Shown here: positions 1 to 5,922 of the stretch, one piece after another
Numbering within the stretch: the first letter of the stretch is position 1
Layout of the letters: each line of letters begins with the position of its first letter
Assembly: GCA_023144675.1 (NCBI GenBank)
Contig: JAGLFE010000196.1
Coordinates: 1 to 9,149 of the forward strand
Direction of reading: 5' to 3'
DNA from: Thiomargarita sp.
GTDB taxonomy: Bacteria > Pseudomonadota > Gammaproteobacteria > Beggiatoales > Beggiatoaceae
Length of the DNA: 9,149 nt
The notes under the pieces: model-generated
What the model was told of the DNA's origin: nothing
Databases searched by the model: none
Seen by the model: the letters and a program-made list of their open reading frames with translations, nothing else
Translations under genes and position numbers: made by a program

Positions 1-91
1 TTTGTTCAGGACTACCTTTAATAGAAGCTATACCTGTTAGGTCTTTGATACTTGGTAGGTTTTTTGAGACCATCTTTGTTCAGGACTACCT
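1..91. repeat. Structured intergenic repeat element, partial at window edge
   Basis: A 17-base sequence (TTTGTTCAGGACTACCT) occurs identically at 1-17 and 75-91, giving a 74-bp period. The DNA between is rich in short inverted repeats: ACCT-gtt-AGGT at 32-42, GGTCT (40-44) pairing with AGACC (67-71), and GGTAG (54-58) able to pair with CTACC at either 12-16 or 86-90. This is noncoding and looks like a repeated intergenic element able to fold, cut by the window edge. I cannot tell from the window whether copies occur elsewhere in the genome or whether more units lie upstream. Confidence 0.6.
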
Positions 92-450
92 ATATTTTTA
101 ATAAAATGATTTAAATAATTATGTTTTTCTAATTTAATAATTTTAGTAATAAAAAAATTACTATTACATTAATGATTTAAACAATAAATTTATTGAATAT
201 TATATATTTAAAATTAAGCATGATAAAAATAAAAATACCGTATAATAATATTATAAAGATAAATTTCTTTAATAAAAAGTGAAATATATTTTATGCTATC
301 ATAATTCATATCAACTTTAGATTTTATTTATAAAAATAAGATTTTTCGATAAACATATAAAAAAATTAATTCATTCTAATCGGTGTGATTTTTGCAAAAA
401 CTAAATAAGCAAACTATATCTAAAATTACACTAAACAAAATTTTACTATT
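92..450. other. AT-rich intergenic region with no gene
   Basis: No reading frame with coding character is visible on either strand. The stretch is almost pure A/T. It contains a perfect 15-base palindrome (TATAATA-A-TATTATA, 241-255), which includes an exact TATAAT at 241-246 without a well-spaced -35. It also contains a 7-bp hairpin (TAGTAAT, six A, ATTACTA, 144-163) with no T-run after it. It probably holds the promoter of the sensor kinase at 451, but in such AT-rich DNA -10-like matches are expected by chance. Confidence 0.6.
391..420 (+). promoter_or_regulatory. Possible weak promoter for the receiver-kinase gene
   Basis: TTTGCA (391-396) and TATATC (415-420) are separated by 18 bases and would start transcription about 25 bases before the ATG at 451. 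Both hexamers deviate from consensus and the surroundings are AT-rich, so this is only a candidate. Confidence 0.2.
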
Positions 451-1782
451 ATGACTTCAGATAAACATATTGTTAATGATAAAATGGCTATAGAAGAAAA
501 TAACATTTTTTCGGATGATGATAATCTATTCGCTGATGATGGAGATATAGCAATGTCCCAAATTGATGATAATAATGCGTGGGAAATTATGATTATTGAT
601 GATGAGGAAGATGTTCATCAATTAACTCGTTTTGTATTAGATGATTATGTTTATGATGGAAGAAAGTTAAAATTTATTAGTGCTTATTCTGCTAAGGAAG
701 CTGAAGAAATGATACTTCAACATCCTGATGTTGCGATAATTTTATTAGATGTTGTCATGGAAACCATTGATTCTGGATTAAAATTAGTTAAATATATCCG
801 TGAACAACAACAAAATCACTTTGTTCGTATTATTTTACGTACTGGACAATCAGGCTACGCTCCTGAAAAAGAAGTGATTATGAAATACGATATCAATGAT
901 TATAAAAATAAAACTGAATTAACTGATCAAAAATTATTTACTTTAGTTACTTCAGGTTTAAGAGCTTATTTCAATATTATAGAAATTGAATCCTATCGAC
1001 AAGATTTAGAAAAGAAAGTTGAAGCGCGCACACGGGAATTACAGCAAAAAAATGAGGAATTAGTTATTTTAAATAAAAAATTAATTCTGTTAGATGAGGA
1101 AAAAAGTGAATTTTTAAGTATTGCCGCCCATGATTTAAAAAATCCTTTAGCATCTATTCAATCTTTAGCAAATTTAATTCGAGCTGCTTTTAATGACTTT
1201 CCAAAAGAAAAGCTCATTGAATTTGCTTATATGATTGAAACCAGTTCGCAAAAAATGTTTGATTTGATTAAAAGTTTATTAGATGTTAATGCGATTGAAT
1301 CAGGTGAAATGAGTCTAATTATTGATTCATATAGTTTAACTCCTATTACGCAATCGGTTATAGAAAATTATATAGAACCTGCAAAACAAAAAAATATCAA
1401 GCTAAATTTTACTTCTACAAAAAAAGACAGTAAAGTTTTAGTGGATGAAAGTGCAATTTATCAAATATTAGACAACCTAATTTCTAATGCCATCAAATAT
1501 TCACCTTATGATAAGAATATTTATATTCGTATTTCAGAAATTAAGAATACTGTACGTTTTGAAATACAAGACGAAGGGCAGGGGTTAAGTGAAGATGATT
1601 TAAAACAATTATTTGGTAGATTTAAACGACTAACACCGCGCCCAACTAATAATGAACATTCCACTGGCTTGGGACTTTTTATTGTTAAAAAATTAGTAAA
1701 TTCTATGAATGGTAAAGTTTGGTGTGAAAGTCAAGTCGATTTAGGTTCAACTTTTATTATGGAATTTCCAACTGCAATTTAA
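451..1782 (+). CDS. Response regulator receiver-histidine kinase fusion protein
   Basis: This is a soluble signalling protein of 443 aa with no membrane segment. Residues 1-43 form an acidic leader (DDDNLFADDGD). Residues 44-175 are a CheY-like receiver with acidic pocket D50/D51, phosphoacceptor D100, T131 and a conserved lysine in DYKNKTEL (K152/K154). Residues about 178-218 form a coiled coil. The HisKA H-box is AAHDLKNPLASI with H227. The HATPase domain has an N-box DNLISNAIKYSP (N342/N346), G1 DEGQG (374-378), an F-box near 388-391 and G2 TGLGL (405-409). All catalytic residues are present, so both phosphorylation steps look possible. Having the receiver N-terminal to the kinase suggests that an upstream kinase phosphorylates D100 to control this one. 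There is no DNA-binding or enzymatic output domain. The start at 451 has no Shine-Dalgarno. An internal ATG at 553 has GGAG eight bases upstream, but starting there would remove the acidic leader, which I recall being typical of related receiver proteins, so 451 is preferred. The next gene follows after 45 bp. Confidence 0.9.
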   Translation: MTSDKHIVNDKMAIEENNIFSDDDNLFADDGDIAMSQIDDNNAWEIMIIDDEEDVHQLTRFVLDDYVYDGRKLKFISAYSAKEAEEMILQHPDVAIILLDVVMETIDSGLKLVKYIREQQQNHFVRIILRTGQSGYAPEKEVIMKYDINDYKNKTELTDQKLFTLVTSGLRAYFNIIEIESYRQDLEKKVEARTRELQQKNEELVILNKKLILLDEEKSEFLSIAAHDLKNPLASIQSLANLIRAAFNDFPKEKLIEFAYMIETSSQKMFDLIKSLLDVNAIESGEMSLIIDSYSLTPITQSVIENYIEPAKQKNIKLNFTSTKKDSKVLVDESAIYQILDNLISNAIKYSPYDKNIYIRISEIKNTVRFEIQDEGQGLSEDDLKQLFGRFKRLTPRPTNNEHSTGLGLFIVKKLVNSMNGKVWCESQVDLGSTFIMEFPTAI

Positions 1783-1827
1783 TATTAACTTTATTATAAA
1801 CCCACATCTCAAAAAAGGAGAATAAAT

Positions 1828-2889
1828 ATGAAAGTTACTGCAATAGGTGTACATTCCGCCTTTGCTGTTGGTAAATTTGAAGATGTTATTTCTAAACCAG
1901 AAGTGGAAAATTTAGTCTCGAAAATAATAAATTCTCCTGAATTTAAAAATGCTTCTGAAGAAACTATTTTTGCAGAAATTGATAAATTAGCCCAGCAAGT
2001 CTATTTACCAAGATGGCAATCCAATTTTTTACTAGAATTTGATATGCCTAGTAAGAAAGGAGGTCGTCCTTATCGTTTATTAATTGATGCTGGTGGTGAT
2101 GTCAGACACGCTTTACAAGAGATTGGATTAACTTCTAGTGATATTGATGGTGTTTATATTTCCCATCCGCATAATGACCATATTGGTGGTATTGAATACT
2201 TGGCTTTAACTACCTTTTTTAACCCTTTTTATACTCCCGCCAAGAAAGATTGGTTAAATAAACAGTTTATTGCAGATAAATTATTTTTTGAACATGAATG
2301 GTGGAGAATACCGCCTAATAATGCCAAGCCCGATTTGTTTATCCATAAAAAAGTATTAAAACCTTTAAAAAGAGCGGTTGGTCCTGGTTTAGATACTTTA
2401 CAGGGTGTACCCAATGTTTGTTTAGAAACCTATTTTGATGTCCACATTTTAGGCAAACAAAAAAATGGTCAAACTAAATCTCATATATTCCTAGATGGTG
2501 AAGGTTATTGGACTTTAACCCCTATTTTTGCTATGCACGTTATTTCTAGTTCAGAAGAAATGCCAAGTTATGGAATCAGTTTACAGCATTCTAGTGGTTA
2601 TAATGTTTTAATGCCTACTGATATACATTCAACAGTCCCAATCCAATTAAAATCACATTATAAACGGGCGAATATTATTTATATGGATTGTGAAACTTCA
2701 CCGTTTGCTTCTGGTGTGCATCCACATGTTTCTGATTTAATCAGTAAAATGGACGAAGATGTTCAGAAAAAATGTTTACTTTATCATTATGATGCTTATC
2801 CTGATGTACCAGAAAATATGTTTGGTGGTATTTTAAAAACAGGTGATTCGCATATTTACCCAAATAAAGATAATTTAAAACAAGATTAA
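1828..2889 (+). CDS. Metallo-beta-lactamase-fold hydrolase
   Basis: This is a 353-aa cytoplasmic protein of the metallo-beta-lactamase superfamily, probably a binuclear metal hydrolase. Motif 1 is the strand ending in D87 (LLIDAGG). Motif 2 is SHPHNDHIGG with H113, H115, D117 and H118. Later ligand candidates are H237 (AMHVISS), D265 (PTDIH) and H320 (LLYHYD). The full set of motifs 1-5 is therefore present, as expected of an active enzyme. The first 60 or so residues, before the fold proper, are helical in character and contain no signal peptide. About 110 residues between motifs 2 and 3 (YLALTTFF onward) form an insertion rich in aromatic and basic residues that may shape the substrate site. 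The substrate is unknown: nucleic acid, cyclic nucleotide or ester hydrolysis are all possible for this fold. AAGGAG at 1815-1820, seven bases before the ATG, supports the start. The GTPase gene follows after 14 bp, indicating co-transcription. Confidence 0.85.
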   Translation: MKVTAIGVHSAFAVGKFEDVISKPEVENLVSKIINSPEFKNASEETIFAEIDKLAQQVYLPRWQSNFLLEFDMPSKKGGRPYRLLIDAGGDVRHALQEIGLTSSDIDGVYISHPHNDHIGGIEYLALTTFFNPFYTPAKKDWLNKQFIADKLFFEHEWWRIPPNNAKPDLFIHKKVLKPLKRAVGPGLDTLQGVPNVCLETYFDVHILGKQKNGQTKSHIFLDGEGYWTLTPIFAMHVISSSEEMPSYGISLQHSSGYNVLMPTDIHSTVPIQLKSHYKRANIIYMDCETSPFASGVHPHVSDLISKMDEDVQKKCLLYHYDAYPDVPENMFGGILKTGDSHIYPNKDNLKQD

Positions 2890-2903
2890 ATAAGGGGCAA
2901 ATA

Positions 2904-3998
2904 ATGGAGAATTTGTTACTGGAAAATTCTCATAAACTGTTACCTATTCACATCATTAGTGGTTTTTTAGGCAGTGGCAAAACTACGTTACTAAATCAAT
3001 TGATTCAACAACCTAATATGCAAGATACGGTTGTTATTGTTAATGAATTTGGAGAGGTTAGTATTGATCACTTATTAATTGAAACTTCTACTGAAGACAT
3101 AATGATATTAGAAGGTGGATGTGTTTGTTGCTCAATACGTAGTGATTTATTAACTACTTTGGAAGATTTATTTAATAAACGCCTCAAACAAGAAATGCCA
3201 TCTTTTAGCCAAGTTTTAATAGAAACAACTGGTTTAGCCGATCCTGTACCTATTATACGCACTTTAATGGATGATGATTATGTTTCTAGGCATTTTCGTT
3301 TGGGTACAATTATAACCACGGTAGATGCTGTATATGGAAACCAACAACTAAAAGAATTTGATGAATCAGTTAAACAAGCAGTATTAGCAAATCATATTAT
3401 TTTAACTAAAATTGATTTGGTGGCAACGGATATTATCCAAGAATTAAAACAACGTTTGCATCGAATTAATCCTTCTGCGTCAATCCAAGAAATTAATCTC
3501 AAGCAAAATTTTATTGATAGTAGCAAAATATTTGAAACTAGTCATTATCATATAGAAACTCAACAGTTTGATATGCAACGCTGGTTGCAAGCTGATATTT
3601 ATATCAAACATGAAAAGCAAGCTGTTTTAAATCAATCAAGTCATCATCACCATGATTCTTATATTAAAACCTTTTGCATTGAATATCACCAACCGTTGCA
3701 TTGGATAACTTTAGAACACTGGATAAGGCAATTAACTCGCTTACGAGGAAAAGATTTATTAAGAGTTAAAGGTATTGCTTATACCTACGAAACGGATTTA
3801 CCTGTTGTTATTCAAGGTGTTCAGCATATTTTTCAAGCTCCTACTACTTTAAACTCTTGGGCGACCAAAGAACGATTATCACAAATTGTTTTTATTACTC
3901 GTAATATTAATAAAGATACAGTTGAGCGACTCCTGCATACTTTAATTAACAGCAAAAATTCTATAGACGTTTGTCAGGCTGCACTTATTTTGCTTTAA
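2904..3998 (+). CDS. COG0523 (CobW/ZigA-type) GTPase, putative metallochaperone
   Basis: This is a G3E-class GTPase of 364 aa from the CobW/COG0523 family, whose members insert or deliver metal ions (cobalt, zinc, iron) to target proteins. The N-terminal G domain shows Walker A GFLGSGKTT (20-28), the switch segment NEFGEVSIDH (47-56), the family metal motif GGCVCC (71-76, C73/C75/C76), the Walker B region ETTGLADP (107-114) and the guanine-specificity motif TKIDL (168-172). A short histidine run (H247-H250) lies in the linker before the C-terminal CobW_C domain (about 255-355), which carries KDLLRVKGI and GVQHIFQAP. AAGGGG at 2892-2897 gives a well-placed ribosome binding site. The gene lies 14 bp after the MBL hydrolase gene. 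The sequence does not say which metal or client it serves. No Zur-like operator or cobalamin gene is visible nearby, so I leave the subfamily open. Confidence 0.9.
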   Translation: MENLLLENSHKLLPIHIISGFLGSGKTTLLNQLIQQPNMQDTVVIVNEFGEVSIDHLLIETSTEDIMILEGGCVCCSIRSDLLTTLEDLFNKRLKQEMPSFSQVLIETTGLADPVPIIRTLMDDDYVSRHFRLGTIITTVDAVYGNQQLKEFDESVKQAVLANHIILTKIDLVATDIIQELKQRLHRINPSASIQEINLKQNFIDSSKIFETSHYHIETQQFDMQRWLQADIYIKHEKQAVLNQSSHHHHDSYIKTFCIEYHQPLHWITLEHWIRQLTRLRGKDLLRVKGIAYTYETDLPVVIQGVQHIFQAPTTLNSWATKERLSQIVFITRNINKDTVERLLHTLINSKNSIDVCQAALILL

Positions 3999-4137
3999 TT
4001 TATTGGATTAATGAAAATCAGCAAATTAATTTTGGCAACTAAAGTTATCAGAAAAAAGAATTAAATAATAGAAAAAATATAAAATCAAGGTCTGAAATTA
4101 AAAAAAGTGGCTTTGAGATGATTTAAAAAGGTAGGTT

Positions 4138-4211
4138 TGGCTATGGGTGGACTTGAACCACCGACAACAGCATTATGAATGCTGTGCTCTAACCAACTGA
4201 GCTACATAGCC
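4138..4211 (-). tRNA. tRNA-Met (CAU), elongator type
   Basis: The minus strand folds into a complete cloverleaf. The acceptor stem is GGCTATG/CATAGCC and the D-stem is GCTC/GAGC around AGTTGGTTA. The anticodon stem CAGCA/TGCTG encloses the loop TTCATAA with anticodon CAT. The variable loop is TTGTC, and the T-arm is GGTGG/CCACC around TTCAAGT. The discriminator base is A (4138). CAU could in principle be initiator, elongator or lysidine-modified Ile tRNA. The 5' half (GGCTATGTAGCTCAGTTGGTTAG) closely matches elongator tRNA-Met of E. coli as I recall it, and the first base pair G-C excludes the bacterial initiator type. The 3' CCA is not encoded: after the discriminator the strand reads AACC, so a CCA-adding enzyme is required. 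A run of five T lies about 9-13 bases downstream on this strand (4125-4129) without a separate hairpin. Confidence 0.93.
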
Positions 4212-4230
4212 GAAAAAATTTATGGGATTA

Positions 4231-4258
4231 ATTATACGATTTTGTATCATTTTGTCAA
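4231..4258 (-). promoter_or_regulatory. Perfect-consensus sigma70-type promoter of the tRNA-Met gene
   Basis: On the minus strand TTGACA (4253-4258) and TATAAT (4231-4236) match the consensus exactly with a 16-bp spacer. The expected start is near 4223-4224, just after a CCC triplet, giving a leader of about 12 bases before the tRNA. Strong promoters of this kind are expected for stable RNA genes. Confidence 0.85.
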
Positions 4259-4288
4259 GTAAAAATTGAAAAAAAATTTAATTACTTG
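4256..4288. repeat. Inverted repeat overlapping the tRNA promoter -35
   Basis: CAAGTAA (4256-4262) and TTACTTG (4282-4288) form a perfect 7-bp inverted repeat with an AT-rich 19-base interior. It lies between the stop of the NifL-like gene (4306) and the tRNA promoter, and its 4256-4258 end lies inside the -35 hexamer. It could be a weak transcription end for the upstream operon or a protein-binding site. No T-run follows it on the minus strand, so it is not a standard intrinsic terminator. Confidence 0.4.
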
Positions 4289-4305
4289 AAGAAAAACTAA
4301 GATAA

Positions 4306-5424
4306 TTAAACCAAAAAAGAAGACGCTTTAACAATTGGAAACTGTAAAATAAAACGACTACCTTGATTATAACTAGGATCGATTCTAATTGAACCCGAAT
4401 GTAAATTAGCTACTTCCTGCGCAATAGCTAAACCCATACCAACTCCTGCGCAATCAGAAAAAAAAGGTTCAAAAACTTTAAAATGTAATTCTGCTGGAAT
4501 ACCGCCGCCAGTATCTTCAAATACGACACTAATTAAATTAACACTATTACTAATAAAAATACGTAATTCTCGTTGCTTATTATGATTGCTCATTGAAGCA
4601 ATGGAATTATCAATTAGACTCTTAAATAAACTCCGTAAACGTCTTTCATCCCCCAACAATGATGGCAAATTCAATACTGGTTGCCAGCTAACAACAATAC
4701 CTTCGGCAAGTAATCGTTGCGTATAAATAGTCAATATATCATGCAATAACTCATTTAAATTAACTGGTAAAAATGAATTAATTACTTGATTATTAACTGA
4801 TTTGGTACAAACATTTAAGTGTTCAATAGTATGATTAAGGTCAGCTAAAATACTTTGCAAAGTATTCGCGAATGGTTTCTGAATACTATTTTCTGAACGC
4901 CGTTCTACCATAGCCAAAGCGGCAGAAATAACATTAATTGGTAACTGTAACTGGTGTATTATTCCAGATAAAATTTCCCGCATTTCATCAATTAATTCCT
5001 CCTCAGCCAATGAAGCACGTAAAGCATTTTTATGCAATTCTTCCTGTTGACGTTTGTTGCTAGTAATTTCTCTTGCTAATAGTAAAAAATACTTTTTATA
5101 ATTAGTTTCTGCATTACAAAACCAAAATCCTGAACAAATAAACCAGCGTGGATGATAATTGAATTCAAAAAAAATTTCTTGTTCAATAAATTTACCATTT
5201 TCTTGACATAAAACTTTCCATTTAAAACCCAAAACTTGTTTTATAGTTAGCCAAAAAGAATCCACAAAATTATTTTTATTATTATAATTAACAACACGTT
5301 TGAAAGCATTATTAGCATGCAATATATTTAATGTTTCATCTGTTATAACAACCGCTGTTTTTAACTGTTCAATAATTTCGTAAAATAAATGGAATGGAAG
5401 ATGCGCTGAGGAATAAGTTTTCAT
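4306..5424 (-). CDS. NifL-like PAS-histidine kinase-type regulator lacking the N-terminal PAS1 domain
   Basis: This 372-aa protein aligns by eye, from memory, with the C-terminal two thirds of Azotobacter NifL. NifL is the anti-activator that binds and inhibits NifA in response to oxygen, fixed nitrogen and ADP. Residues about 11-120 are a PAS domain like NifL PAS2 (AVVITDETLNILHANNAF, then HPRWFICSG near 91-99). Residues 120-156 are a helical linker with NALRASLAEEELIDEMRE. The H domain has IIHQLQLPINVISAAL with H157. The region PVNLNELLHDILTIYTQRLL (220-239) is typical of NifL. The ATPase domain has N-box DNSIASM (272-278, N273), G1 DTGGG (304-308), FEPFF (318-322) and G2 GVGMGL (327-332). 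Canonical NifL is about 520 aa with an extra FAD-binding PAS1. That domain cannot be hidden here, because lptE ends only 6 bp upstream. No Shine-Dalgarno is visible, so translation is probably coupled to lptE. No nifA is in view, and the target is unknown. It could also be an ordinary kinase of related ancestry. Confidence 0.8.
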   Translation of the reverse strand: MKTYSSAHLPFHLFYEIIEQLKTAVVITDETLNILHANNAFKRVVNYNNKNNFVDSFWLTIKQVLGFKWKVLCQENGKFIEQEIFFEFNYHPRWFICSGFWFCNAETNYKKYFLLLAREITSNKRQQEELHKNALRASLAEEELIDEMREILSGIIHQLQLPINVISAALAMVERRSENSIQKPFANTLQSILADLNHTIEHLNVCTKSVNNQVINSFLPVNLNELLHDILTIYTQRLLAEGIVVSWQPVLNLPSLLGDERRLRSLFKSLIDNSIASMSNHNKQRELRIFISNSVNLISVVFEDTGGGIPAELHFKVFEPFFSDCAGVGMGLAIAQEVANLHSGSIRIDPSYNQGSRFILQFPIVKASSFLV

Positions 5425-5430
5425 ATATTA

Positions 5431-5922
5431 TTAAAATGTAACTATTTGTAAACGTCTAATAATTTGCTCTATAATATCATTGAACATTTCCTCACGTAAT
5501 ATCTCATCCTCAGACCACATAGCTAATACCGCTTGTTCATCAAATAGATAATCACGTAATAAACTAATTTTCTGTTTTTCTAAAAGCACTGTGCCATCAG
5601 ATTTTTTTAGCTCCATTTCTACCCGATAATTAAGTTCAAATTCTTCTTGCTTACCAGTAATAGATGAAACGCTTAACACCCGCCTATCTATCGCTTCATC
5701 AGATAAATAAATAACTACTTGGGCTTTATCAATGGCTGAACTTATCTCGACATCTGCTTCCATTAACCGCAATTTAATACTTTTAGCAATTTTATTTGCG
5801 GATGTTGATTGAATATAGGCAGATGAAAATTGAAATCCACTTCGACCATGACCCCGTAAATGAAAGCCACAATTGGATAAAACTAAACTTATGGCAATTA
5901 TAGAAAAAGTAAAATATTTCAT
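5431..5922 (-). CDS. lptE: LPS-assembly outer-membrane lipoprotein LptE (RlpB)
   Basis: LptE is the lipoprotein that sits inside the LptD barrel and helps place lipopolysaccharide in the outer leaflet of the outer membrane. The 163-aa product starts with a short lipoprotein signal peptide (basic K2, hydrophobic 4-16) ending in LSNC. C18 is the lipidated residue, and the mature protein begins CGFHLRG, the family signature. The rest is a compact alpha/beta domain ending in the amphipathic helix DIIEQIIRRLQ, and the length is normal for LptE. Asn at the -1 position of the lipobox is unusual, since Gly, Ala or Ser is typical. The start ATG overlaps the leuS stop as ATGA (5919-5922), indicating translational coupling. 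The leuS-lptE order is well known in gammaproteobacteria, where holA commonly follows. Here the NifL-like gene follows instead. Confidence 0.9.
   Translation of the reverse strand: MKYFTFSIIAISLVLSNCGFHLRGHGRSGFQFSSAYIQSTSANKIAKSIKLRLMEADVEISSAIDKAQVVIYLSDEAIDRRVLSVSSITGKQEEFELNYRVEMELKKSDGTVLLEKQKISLLRDYLFDEQAVLAMWSEDEILREEMFNDIIEQIIRRLQIVTF

Noticed and set aside
1..91. CRISPR array
   Set aside because: Only two 17-base copies, with interior inverted repeats instead of unique spacers, and no cas gene is visible.
144..163. Hairpin TAGTAAT-A6-ATTACTA as an intrinsic terminator
   Set aside because: The stem is AT-only and no T-run follows on either strand in the right place.
2229..3262. Minus-strand frames of 61 and 64 aa within the MBL and GTPase genes
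   Set aside because: Antisense to conserved catalytic domains with no independent evidence.
3642..3653. Histidine run in the GTPase as an engineered tag
   Set aside because: Four histidines in the linker are a normal metal-binding feature of COG0523 proteins.
3999..4137. Terminator between the GTPase gene and the convergent tRNA gene
   Set aside because: Poly-A and poly-T runs are present, but I found no GC-containing stem next to them; Rho-dependent or processed ends are equally possible.
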